Shown here: piece after piece, positions 15,906-24,233 of the stretch
How positions within the stretch are numbered: position 1 is the stretch's first letter
How the letters are laid out: every line of letters starts with the position of its first letter
Source of the DNA: JBEKTW01 sp049515655
Lineage (GTDB): Bacteria > Bacteroidota > Ignavibacteria > UBA10030 > SZUA-254
Direction: 5' to 3'
NCBI GenBank assembly: GCA_049515655.1
Contig: JBEKTW010000014.1
Location: 30,194 to 94,193 of the forward strand
DNA length: 64,000 nucleotides
The notes under the pieces: model-generated
What the model was told of the DNA's origin: nothing
Seen by the model: the letters and a program-made list of their open reading frames with translations, nothing else
Databases searched by the model: none
Program-made: the position numbers and the translations under genes

Positions 15906-16862
15906 ATGAAATGGAATTCTCTGCATGTCTTGCCAATTCTCATTTTGTTTGCAATAGCGCAAAACAGCGCACTTGCCCAGGATTTGAAAATCGCGGTCAT
16001 CCCGAAGGGAACGACGCATGTCTTCTGGAAAGCCGTTGAAGCGGGAGCTCGGGCGGCAGGAAAGGAATTGGGAGTCGAAGTTATCTGGAAAGGTCCTATG
16101 AAAGAAAACGACCGGGCACAGCAGATCGCTATCGTTGAGCAATTTGTCAGCGAAGGCGTATCGGGCATAGTGCTCGCGCCGTTGGACCACATGGCGCTCA
16201 AACGACCGGTCGCAGCAGCAATGCAAAAGAAAATCCCGGTGGTCATCTTCGACAGCGGGCTTGACGGTGAAGCAGGGAAGGATTTCGTGAGCTTCGTCGC
16301 GACGAACAATAGGAAAGGAGGCACCCTCGCCGGAGAGCAACTTTTCAAACTGCTGGGCGGCAAGGGAAAAGTGGTGCTTTTGCGCTATCAGGTGGGCTCG
16401 GCGAGCACCTCGGATCGGGAAGAAGGATTTCTCGATGTCATGCACCGGAGCAAGGAAATTGAAGTGCTGGTCGACAATCGTTACTCGGGCCCGACGGCGG
16501 GGGACGCGAAAACCGCGAGTATGAATCTCCTGGATAAACTGAAGGAGGCCGACGGCATCTTCTGTCCGAATGAGGGTTCAACGTTCGGCATGCTGCTCGC
16601 GCTCCGCCAGAGCAATCTCGCGGGCAAGAAGAAGTTCGTGGGATTCGATACGTCGCCGCCCCTTCTTGAAGCGCTCCAGCATGGTGAAATCGACGCGCTG
16701 ATAGCGCAAGACCCTGCACGCATGGGGTTCGAGGCGCTGAAAACTCTCGCCGAGCACCTTCGTGGGAAAGATGTTCCCCTGACGATCGATACCGGCGTGC
16801 ATCTCATTACGCAGGACAATCTCAACGACCCCGAGATCAAAAAACTTCTCGGAACAAAGTAA
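15906..16862 (+). CDS. Periplasmic sugar-binding protein (RbsB-like)
   Basis: A 318-residue protein with signal sequence LPILILFAIAQNSALAQ. The type I periplasmic-binding fold is recognisable: IAVIPKGTTHVFWKAVEAGARAAGKELGV, SGIVLAPLDHMAL, IPVVIFDSGL, VGSASTSDREEGF, DGIFCPNEGSTFGMLLAL, VGFDTSPPLLEAL and ALIAQDPARMGFEAL. This is the substrate-binding subunit of a ribose/rhamnose-type ABC importer. The cognate-looking permease is two genes downstream, with a hypothetical protein between. No ATP-binding subunit is present in the cluster. The rhamnose genes around it suggest a deoxyhexose ligand; unproven. Confidence 0.92.
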   Translation: MKWNSLHVLPILILFAIAQNSALAQDLKIAVIPKGTTHVFWKAVEAGARAAGKELGVEVIWKGPMKENDRAQQIAIVEQFVSEGVSGIVLAPLDHMALKRPVAAAMQKKIPVVIFDSGLDGEAGKDFVSFVATNNRKGGTLAGEQLFKLLGGKGKVVLLRYQVGSASTSDREEGFLDVMHRSKEIEVLVDNRYSGPTAGDAKTASMNLLDKLKEADGIFCPNEGSTFGMLLALRQSNLAGKKKFVGFDTSPPLLEALQHGEIDALIAQDPARMGFEALKTLAEHLRGKDVPLTIDTGVHLITQDNLNDPEIKKLLGTK

Positions 16863-16898
16863 GTTCTCCCTTCATTCAAATGAAAAAAGGAGCTAACA

Positions 16899-18122
16899 AT
16901 GAAATGGATCATTTTCGTCATGGCGGCGGTGTTAGTCATCGCTGAAAGTGCAGCGGCCCAGGATTCCACGGTCGCGCCCACATTCGGCGACGACCTCGCG
17001 TTCCTGAAAAAATACAAAGATGTTGTAGTTTTGTCCGATTCTTCCGGCGCGATGCAGGTCGCCATCGTCCCCGACTACCAGGGCCGCATCATGACCAGCA
17101 CGGCCGACGGCACGAACGGGACCAGCTTCGGATGGGTCAATCGGGAGCTGATATCGTCCGGCAAGAAGCAGCAGCATATTAATGTCTTCGGCGGTGAAGA
17201 TCGATTCTGGATAGGACCCGAAGGCGGACAGTTTTCGGTCTTCTTCGCGAAGGGGTCTGCGTTTGACCTGGACCACTGGTTCACCCCCCCTTCAGTTGAT
17301 ACAGAACCGTTCAAGATGGTGAGCAACCGGGCAGATCGGGTGACTTGCCGCCGCGAGATTCATCTGACGAATTACTCGGGCACGAAATTCAGGTTGGAGG
17401 TCAGCCGTGAGATTCGCCTTCTGGACCGGAAGGGAATCCAGCGCCATCTCGCGGGTCATCTGAGCCCGCGTCTCAAGATGGTCGGTTTTGAATCGGTGAA
17501 TTCGATCAAGAATCTCGGCAAAGAACCATGGAAGAAGGAAAGCGGATTGCTCTCGATCTGGATCCTGGGCATGCTCAACGCGTCGCCGTCAACCACGATT
17601 GTCGTCCCGTTCAAAAAAGGTCCGGAGAGTGAGTTGGGACCGGTGGTCAATGACGCGTATTTCGGGAAAGTGCCCCCGGAGCGATTGGTGGTGAAAGATG
17701 GCTTGATGTTTTTCTCTGCAGATGCGAACTATCGAAGCAAAATTGGTTTGTCCCCTCTTCGCTGTAAAGCCGTGCTCGGAAGTTACGATGCGCAAAACCA
17801 TGTCCTGACTGTTGTCCAGTATACGTTACCGGAAGGCGCAACGGATTATGTGAATTCAATGTGGAAGATACAGGAAAATCCATTCGGCGGTGACGTTGTC
17901 AATAGTTATAATGACGGACCGCCCGCGCCGGCCAAGCCGCAGTTGGGGAGATTTTATGAGCTTGAAACTTCTTCTCCGGCGCTTGCCCTCAAGCCCGGCG
18001 GAATTGCCAAGCACACGCATCGCACGATTCATATCCAAGGAAACGACGCCGACCTTGACCCCGTCGCGCGAGCTGTCTTCGGTGTGGGAATTGAAGATAT
18101 CAAGAATGGATTGAAAAAGTGA
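16899..18122 (+). CDS. Secreted protein of unknown function (DUF6786-like, mutarotase-like fold suspected)
   Basis: A 407-residue protein with signal sequence MKWIIFVMAAVLVIAESAAAQ. Features such as VAIVPDYQGRIMTS, HINVFGGEDRFWIGPEGGQFSVFF, RLEVSREIRLL and YELETSSPALALKPG resemble proteins labelled DUF6786 and the aldose-1-epimerase/mutarotase superfamily, where a glycine-rich GGEDRFW segment lines the sugar site. I recall the family name with only moderate certainty. It lies between the sugar-binding protein (36 bases upstream) and the permease (24 bases downstream), so it probably processes or presents the imported sugar. AAAAAAGGAG precedes the start. Confidence 0.7.
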   Translation: MKWIIFVMAAVLVIAESAAAQDSTVAPTFGDDLAFLKKYKDVVVLSDSSGAMQVAIVPDYQGRIMTSTADGTNGTSFGWVNRELISSGKKQQHINVFGGEDRFWIGPEGGQFSVFFAKGSAFDLDHWFTPPSVDTEPFKMVSNRADRVTCRREIHLTNYSGTKFRLEVSREIRLLDRKGIQRHLAGHLSPRLKMVGFESVNSIKNLGKEPWKKESGLLSIWILGMLNASPSTTIVVPFKKGPESELGPVVNDAYFGKVPPERLVVKDGLMFFSADANYRSKIGLSPLRCKAVLGSYDAQNHVLTVVQYTLPEGATDYVNSMWKIQENPFGGDVVNSYNDGPPAPAKPQLGRFYELETSSPALALKPGGIAKHTHRTIHIQGNDADLDPVARAVFGVGIEDIKNGLKK

Positions 18123-18146
18123 ACGACGGAATCTCACGAAGTCTTC

Positions 18147-19115
18147 ATGCGTGATGAAAGCGACGCGATGAAACATTTGCTTTCGAAGCTTGCGTCTCTC
18201 GTGGGATTAGTGTTTGTCTTTGTTCTTTTTACGGTCCTGCAGCCGGCAAAGTTCCCGACAGCGGAGAACATGGAAATCATGCTGCTCCAGACTGCCGTCG
18301 TTGGCACGGCGGCGCTGGGGATGACGCTCGTCATCATGAGCGGTGGAATTGACCTCTCCGTGGGTTCGGTCATCGCGTTGAGCACGGTCGTCATCGCGCT
18401 GCTGCTGAACGTCGGCGCGGCACCCGCGTTCGCGGCAATGGGAGGAATCGGCGTAGGAGCGTTGTGCGGCTTGCTGATAGGATTTATTGTCACGCGAGCG
18501 AAGCTTCCTTCGTTCATCGTCACGCTCGGCATGTGGGGCGCGCTGCGGGGGGCGGCAAAAGGATTGGCGGGCGAACAGATGATCGCCGCTCCCAACACCT
18601 GGCTGAACAAGTTGCTCAATACGCTCACCGACAACCAGCGATGGATGCTGGTCCCGCCGGGCGTGTGGATGATGGCAGTGCTTGCATTGATCGTTGGCGG
18701 CATGCTTCACTTCACACGGCGCGGGCGCTACATTGTTGCCGTCGGATCGAACGAGGAAGCGGCCCGTCTGAGCGGAGTTTCCGTTGACCGGACGAAGCTC
18801 TCTGTATATATTCTCGGTTCCACTTTTGCCGCAATTGCGGGCGTCCTGCAGTTTTCCTATTTGACGGTCGGCGATCCGACGACGGCGACCGGCATGGAGC
18901 TGGATGTGATTGCCGCCGTTGTGATCGGCGGCGGAAGCCTCGCCGGCGGCAGAGGAAGCGTCTTTGGGAGTCTGGTCGGGGCGCTTATCATGACAATCGT
19001 CGGAAATGGCTGTACGAAGATGGAGCTTCCCAACTGGGTGCAGGAAATCGTCACGGGGCTCATCATCGTTGTCGCCGTTATGCTGGACCGCCTGCGGCAC
19101 AGAAGAAGCGGATAG
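18147..19115 (+). CDS. Sugar ABC transporter permease (RbsC family)
   Basis: A 322-residue inner-membrane protein with eight to ten hydrophobic segments, matching BPD_transp_2: PAKFPTAENMEIMLLQTAVVG, MSGGIDLSVGSVIAL (the family signature), GFIVTRAKLPSFIVTLG, RRGRYIVAVGSNEEAARLSGV and VIGGGSLAGGRGSVFGSLVG. It forms the channel with the upstream binding protein. Two ATG starts are possible; the later one, MKHLLSKLASLVG at about 18168, also fits. An RbsA-type ATPase gene would normally be adjacent but is missing between 15.9 and 19.5 kb. Confidence 0.92.
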   Translation: MRDESDAMKHLLSKLASLVGLVFVFVLFTVLQPAKFPTAENMEIMLLQTAVVGTAALGMTLVIMSGGIDLSVGSVIALSTVVIALLLNVGAAPAFAAMGGIGVGALCGLLIGFIVTRAKLPSFIVTLGMWGALRGAAKGLAGEQMIAAPNTWLNKLLNTLTDNQRWMLVPPGVWMMAVLALIVGGMLHFTRRGRYIVAVGSNEEAARLSGVSVDRTKLSVYILGSTFAAIAGVLQFSYLTVGDPTTATGMELDVIAAVVIGGGSLAGGRGSVFGSLVGALIMTIVGNGCTKMELPNWVQEIVTGLIIVVAVMLDRLRHRRSG

Positions 19116-19360
19116 AATTTTCTTAAAGAAGCTAATTGGGTGAACTAAGTTACGAATGTTAACAAATTTCGTAGTGGGAAAAAAGCACTAAATTCTAAGC
19201 ACTAATTCCTAAACAAATCTTAAATTCAAAACTCGCTCCGAAGAAATGCTATTGGCAAATGTTCAAAACGTGAAAAGTGAGACTTCTCATGACAGTTTTG
19301 AGTTTAGAGAATTCGAATTTGTCCCGCTTCTGGATTCCGCTGGGTGGCGGGATTCTGAGA

Positions 19361-19400
19361 GGCGGAATTTAGGATTTCGGATTTCGTGCTTGGGATTTGT
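19361..19400 (+). repeat. Degenerate GGATTTN heptamer repeats (copy 1)
   Basis: Within the 435-base non-coding stretch 19116-19549, words GGAATTT-A, GGATTTC, GGATTTC, GTGCTTG, GGATTTG follow one another with 7-base spacing. The same family occurs at 29579-29690 (same orientation) and 37074-37159 (opposite). The rest of the stretch is AT-rich and holds no gene I can support. Confidence 0.6.
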
Positions 19401-19549
19401 CCATGATTTCATGCTCCGGATTTCGGGCATCCAACATTGTCTTAGGTAACGTCAGTTATACAGTTTCTTTTGTTTGTCGCTCAAAAAAAAATGCCTCGAA
19501 GGGGAGAAAAACCCCTGAACAGTGAATATACATTCGTAAAGGAAATGCT

Positions 19550-20812
19550 ATGACACAATTCGATAAGCACTATGCAACCGCCAGGGATCGCTACGCGGAG
19601 ATTGGCGTCGACACCGATGCTGCCCTGAAACAGCTACAAACTATCTCTCTTTCATTGCATTGCTGGCAGACGGATGACGTTGGCGGTTTTGAACGTCCCG
19701 GCGCTTCCCTCGAAGGAGGAGGGATCCAGGCGACGGGCAACTATCCCGGGAAAGCACGAACGATTGATGAGATGCGCAAGGACCTCGAGTTCGTTTACTC
19801 ACTCCTGCCGGGGAAGCACCGGCTGAGCCTCCATGCAATCTACGGAGACTTCGGGCGCAAGTTTGTCGAGAGAGACAGCATCGGTCCTGTGCACTTCAGG
19901 AGCTGGGTTCACTGGGCGAAACAGCAGCACATCGGAATCGATTTCAACTCCACTTTTTTCTCGCATCCGAAAGCGGCCGACGGTTTCACACTTGCCCATA
20001 CGGACAAATCCATAAGAGATTTTTGGATTGAACATGCGAAAAGATGCAGGGAGATAAGCGAGTACCTTGGCAAAGAACTGGGTACGCGGTGCATCCATAA
20101 TCTCTGGATTCCGGATGGCTCGAAGGATACTACCGTCAATCGTTTCCGGCACAGGGAGTTGCTGACGGAATCCCTGGACAAAATCTTCAAGCGGAAAAAC
20201 AATGCGAAGTTCATGCGGGATTCCGTTGAAAGTAAATTGTTCGGCATCGGCAGTGAAGCCTATGTCGTGGGCTCCCACGAATTCTACCTGGGTTATGCAA
20301 TCAGGAAGAACATCATGCTGTGCGTCGATATCGGCCATTTTCACCCGACAGAATCGTGCGCAGACAAGGTATCGGCGCTCTTCCAGTATCTCGATGAGCT
20401 GCTTTTCCACATCACGCGCAGCGTGCGCTGGGACAGCGACCACGTTGTCACGCTGAACGACCCGGTGACGGAATTAATGCAGGAGATTGTGTGGGCCGGT
20501 AAATTGAACAGCGTCGCCCTTGGACTTGATTTCTTTGACGCAAGCATTAACAGAATCGGCGCGTATGTTATCGGAGCGCGGGCAACTCTGAAAGCGCTGC
20601 TGCTGGCTCTCCTCTCGCCCGTCAGGAAATTGCGGGAGTATGAAAGCAAGAATCAGAACTTTGAGCGGTTGGCCTTGCTCGAAGAATGCAAATCATTCCC
20701 ATTCGCCGCCGTGTGGGACCATTACTGTGCGTCGAATGACGTTCCTGTCGGCCATTCGTACATTCCCATAATCCGAGAGTATGAAGCGAAGGTATTGACA
20801 AATCGAAAGTAA
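19550..20812 (+). CDS. rhaA: L-rhamnose isomerase
   Basis: A 420-residue protein, full length for RhaA. Recognisable stretches: SLHCWQTDDVGGFE, the ATGNYPGKART segment, LSLHAIYGDF, HNLWIPDGSKD with metal ligands, GSHEFYLGYA and CVDIGHFHPTE, then RSVRWDSDHVV and LGLDFFDASINRI. It converts L-rhamnose to L-rhamnulose in the cytoplasm with Mn2+/Zn2+. RhaT follows 19 bases downstream, and rhamnulokinase is upstream. The aldolase RhaD that completes the classical pathway is not found in the window. Confidence 0.95.
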   Translation: MTQFDKHYATARDRYAEIGVDTDAALKQLQTISLSLHCWQTDDVGGFERPGASLEGGGIQATGNYPGKARTIDEMRKDLEFVYSLLPGKHRLSLHAIYGDFGRKFVERDSIGPVHFRSWVHWAKQQHIGIDFNSTFFSHPKAADGFTLAHTDKSIRDFWIEHAKRCREISEYLGKELGTRCIHNLWIPDGSKDTTVNRFRHRELLTESLDKIFKRKNNAKFMRDSVESKLFGIGSEAYVVGSHEFYLGYAIRKNIMLCVDIGHFHPTESCADKVSALFQYLDELLFHITRSVRWDSDHVVTLNDPVTELMQEIVWAGKLNSVALGLDFFDASINRIGAYVIGARATLKALLLALLSPVRKLREYESKNQNFERLALLEECKSFPFAAVWDHYCASNDVPVGHSYIPIIREYEAKVLTNRK

Positions 20813-20831
20813 TTACAAGGATATATAGACA

Positions 20832-21899
20832 ATGGTAGCAATAGCGGGAATAGTGCTCGTGCTGCTGGGAGGTTTTTCCAGCGGCAGTTTCTACATGCCG
20901 TTCAAGAGAATCAAGACCTGGCCCTGGGAGGTTTTCTGGATCGTCGGCGGAATATTTTCATGGATTATCGCGCCATGGGTGTTCTCGCTGGCCACCGTTC
21001 CGGACCTCTTCAACGTCTTTGGAGAAGCCGGAGTTGCCGGGTTGGTGAAGCCTTTCATCTTTGGCATTCTCTGGGGGCTGGGCGGTTTGACGTTTGGATT
21101 GTCAATGCGATATCTCGGGATTTCGCTGGGCATGGCCATTGCCCTGGGGCTCACGCTCGTCTTCGGCGCTTTGATGCCGGCCGTCCTGGTCTCTGTATGG
21201 CCGGTCTTCTTTACAAGCTTGTTCCCCGGCTCTCTGTCCATAGCAGGATTATGTTCGACATCCTCAGGCATCACGACACTCGCCGGCGTCGGGGTGTGTC
21301 TCGTTGGAATAGTCATCAACGCGAAAGCCGGGCTCATGAAGGACCGCCAGCTCACGTCGGCCCAGAAGCAGGATGGTGTGAGTGAGTACAACGTAAGGAA
21401 AGGAATCTCCGTTGCAGTCTTCTCCGGGTTTATGAGTTCAGCGTTCGCGATGGGTGTCGCGGCTGGAAAACCGATCTCTGAAATCGCAAAGGCGAACGGT
21501 GTGAATCCTGTTTTTGAAAATAATCCGACATTTATCCTGATAATGTTCGGCGGGTTCATCGTGAATCTTGTCTGGTGTGCGTACCTGCAAGTCAGAAACA
21601 AGACCTTTACGGAAGTTGCCAAATCGCCTTTCGGTCGGAATCTCTTCCTCTGTTGTGCGGGCGGTACGTTGTGGTATCTCCAGATGTTCTTCTACGGAAT
21701 GGGTGAATCGATCCTCAAAGGCGTTGCCGGCTGGAGTATCCTCATGTCTTCGAGCATCCTGTTCAGCACCATGTGGGGGCTCCTCACGAGGGAATGGAAA
21801 GGCGTGTCACGAAAAACGTATGTAGTTTTGGCCACCGGCATCGGCATATTGATTCTATCGACGATCGTGTTTGGATACGCGAAGTACTTATCATTATAG
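20832..21899 (+). CDS. rhaT: L-rhamnose-proton symporter
   Basis: A 355-residue membrane protein with about ten hydrophobic segments and the RhaT hallmark start GIVLVLLGGFSSGSFYMPFKRIKTWPWE, then FGILWGLGGLTFGLSMRYLGISLGMAIALG and a C-terminal YLQMFFYGMGES. It imports L-rhamnose with protons across the inner membrane. It shares an operon with rhaA (19-base gap). Together with the ABC permease and binding protein upstream, the locus has two apparently parallel import routes. Confidence 0.93.
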   Translation: MVAIAGIVLVLLGGFSSGSFYMPFKRIKTWPWEVFWIVGGIFSWIIAPWVFSLATVPDLFNVFGEAGVAGLVKPFIFGILWGLGGLTFGLSMRYLGISLGMAIALGLTLVFGALMPAVLVSVWPVFFTSLFPGSLSIAGLCSTSSGITTLAGVGVCLVGIVINAKAGLMKDRQLTSAQKQDGVSEYNVRKGISVAVFSGFMSSAFAMGVAAGKPISEIAKANGVNPVFENNPTFILIMFGGFIVNLVWCAYLQVRNKTFTEVAKSPFGRNLFLCCAGGTLWYLQMFFYGMGESILKGVAGWSILMSSSILFSTMWGLLTREWKGVSRKTYVVLATGIGILILSTIVFGYAKYLSL

Positions 21900-21937
21900 G
21901 ATTATTGGAATAGCTTGCGGTATGTAGAGACATCACG

Positions 21938-24037
21938 ATGAGACGTGTGAAAAACCTCCAATTCATATGTGCCATACTGTTCTCGTTTTGTTTCTGTTTC
22001 GGCCAGGATAGCGCGCCTCCCAATAGTCCGGCGCTGGTGTCGCTCGAGAACAATGATATCACTCTCAAGTACGAAGGGAAAGTGCTTTTCCGTGGATCGA
22101 TACAGACAAAAGCTGAGCAATACACCTGGCATTCTGTCGTCGATGACCGGCATGGCGTTGTCAATCAGGTTGTCGTGTTCACCTCGAAAGACTGGAATGT
22201 TCCGTTTGCCATGAACGGTGAAATCGTCGGCAGCGGGGAGTCCTTCCCCTGTGAAGCCGACCGGCGGCCGCGAGGCATCGACATCGTCCGTCATAGCTAC
22301 GGCATGAGCCACAGTTTGCTCAATCGTGCGGTGTATGACCGTAATCGTGACTGGGTCGTGTCGTTTGACTACTATGCGAATGTCACAATAGTACCCGACC
22401 CAGAAGAAGGAGGCCGATTTCAATTCACCGCGAAGGGAAATGAAGTCATCCTGCGTTTCAGGCCGCATTACTTTCAAAAGCACCGTGGGTTGGAGTATTT
22501 TCAGCCGTGGACGTACGCCGTCTGGCAGAAGCCCGTGGTAGGATGGTGCTCGTGGTTTGCCTATCACCAGGACATCACCGAAGAAAATATCAAGCACACC
22601 GCTGATGTCCTTTCGGCAACCCTGAAACCATACGGTTACGAGTATCTCCAGATCGATGACGGCTACCAGCGGGGACAGGGCCTGCCGGAGCTCTGGCTGC
22701 AGCCGAATGAAAAGTTTCCGGGTGGATTGAAAAATCTAGCCGGGTATATCCAGAGCAAAGGATTAAGCCCCGGCATCTGGACGAACGTTGCCTTTGACCA
22801 GCGCGATTTTGCCGAACAGCATAAAGACTGGTTCGTTCTGGACGACCGCGATTCGCTTGGAATAGGAAACTGGATCGACATTTCCATCGACGGCTCGAAT
22901 GAGAAAGCGCTCGATGCCATAATCCGTCCCGTCTATTCCGGATTGCGACACATGGGGTGGAGCTACTTCAAAGTCGACGCGCTGCGGCATCTTCGCTATG
23001 AAGGATACAACGCTGACATGGAGTACTTTCAAAAGAAGAATCTGGACCGCGTTGAAACCTATCGTACGGTCGTCAAAACGATCCGGAATGAAATCAGCCG
23101 CGATACGTACATGCTTGGATGCTGGGGAATCCGGCCCGAGCTCGTTGGCATTATCGACGGTTGCAGGATCGGCGGTGACGGATTTTCGTACGCCGGTCTT
23201 GCGCAATACAACTCGTTCAATAATATTGTCTGGCGGAATGACCCCGATCATGTCGAGCTCACGGATAAGGATGCCTACCGGTCGACGATGGTGACATCGT
23301 TAACCGGTTCCGTGTTGATGCTGACGGATAAACCCGACAAATACACGACGTCTCTCGTCGAGCCGGCAAAGCGTGCCGCGCCCGTTCTCTTCACGGTTCC
23401 GGGTCAGATCTTCGATGTCGACCCGTCGCGTTCGCAGACGCTCGACCGGGTCAACTCTGAAGTCAGCGGTTCCGGGCCACGTCCGTTCGATGCCGGCGAT
23501 ACTCCGCGCTGCGAGCTCTACCTGTTGGAAGTGAACAAGCCGTATGAAAGCTGGGTCGTTCTTGGTCGAACGGGCGGGGCTTTCGAGAGAATCGCGTTCG
23601 CCGACCTCGGGTTATCGAAGGACCGGGAATACGTCGTCTTCGAGTTCTGGTCGAAAAGGGAACTCGGCAATTTTGTGAAGGAGTTTAATCCGGGCCCGAT
23701 CAACCCGCAGTTCAATTGTCAGCTTTTTTGTATTCGCGAGAAGCAATCCCATCCGCAGCTGGTCGCTACAAACAGGCATATAAGCTGCGGCGGATTGGAA
23801 GTGGATGACATCAGGTGGAAGGACGATGTTCTATCGGGAGAAAGCCGGCTTGTTGCCGATGACCCGTATGACCTCTATATCAGCGAACCTGCCGGATATG
23901 ATTTTGAAAAGGTTTCGTGTGAGGGTGCCGATGTGGTCTCGTCGGAAAAGACCGGAAGCCTCCTCGTTTGTCACATGCGTTCTGCAAAAGGTGGAAGGGT
24001 TTCCTGGCAAATCGTTTTCGAGCACAAAGAGAAATAG
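21938..24037 (+). CDS. GH36-like alpha-galactosidase family protein, secreted
   Basis: A 699-residue protein with signal sequence LQFICAILFSFCFCFG. An N-terminal beta-sandwich is followed by a TIM barrel: PVVGWCSWFAYHQDITEENI, YEYLQIDDGYQ, GLSPGIWTN, YFKVDALRHL (Asp as nucleophile candidate in the K-x-D context of GH36/27) and DGCRIGGDGFS (candidate acid/base). A C-terminal beta domain closes it. Most likely it hydrolyses alpha-galactosides or a related alpha-glycoside outside the cytoplasm. It starts 38 bases after rhaT and precedes a TonB receptor, consistent with glycan uptake and trimming. Confidence 0.85.
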   Translation: MRRVKNLQFICAILFSFCFCFGQDSAPPNSPALVSLENNDITLKYEGKVLFRGSIQTKAEQYTWHSVVDDRHGVVNQVVVFTSKDWNVPFAMNGEIVGSGESFPCEADRRPRGIDIVRHSYGMSHSLLNRAVYDRNRDWVVSFDYYANVTIVPDPEEGGRFQFTAKGNEVILRFRPHYFQKHRGLEYFQPWTYAVWQKPVVGWCSWFAYHQDITEENIKHTADVLSATLKPYGYEYLQIDDGYQRGQGLPELWLQPNEKFPGGLKNLAGYIQSKGLSPGIWTNVAFDQRDFAEQHKDWFVLDDRDSLGIGNWIDISIDGSNEKALDAIIRPVYSGLRHMGWSYFKVDALRHLRYEGYNADMEYFQKKNLDRVETYRTVVKTIRNEISRDTYMLGCWGIRPELVGIIDGCRIGGDGFSYAGLAQYNSFNNIVWRNDPDHVELTDKDAYRSTMVTSLTGSVLMLTDKPDKYTTSLVEPAKRAAPVLFTVPGQIFDVDPSRSQTLDRVNSEVSGSGPRPFDAGDTPRCELYLLEVNKPYESWVVLGRTGGAFERIAFADLGLSKDREYVVFEFWSKRELGNFVKEFNPGPINPQFNCQLFCIREKQSHPQLVATNRHISCGGLEVDDIRWKDDVLSGESRLVADDPYDLYISEPAGYDFEKVSCEGADVVSSEKTGSLLVCHMRSAKGGRVSWQIVFEHKEK

Positions 24038-24233
24038 TAATCCCCCCTGCATCCCCGCTCATAAAAATCTCACGAGAAACCCGGAAATTCTCCCGCCATC
24101 TTCATTTCATTCAACAATCCGGCAGCGCAACAGTTGATTGTTGTGCCGAATTTTCTTTCATTGAAGGTAACTTGCGTTGCGCCGGAACAGCCGGCAAAGC
24201 TGCCGGCAGTTAAAGAATCCAACTTGGAATAGC

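Noticed and set aside
19246..19449. 67-residue frame after the ABC permease
   Set aside because: It is mostly translation of the GGATTTN heptamer repeats.
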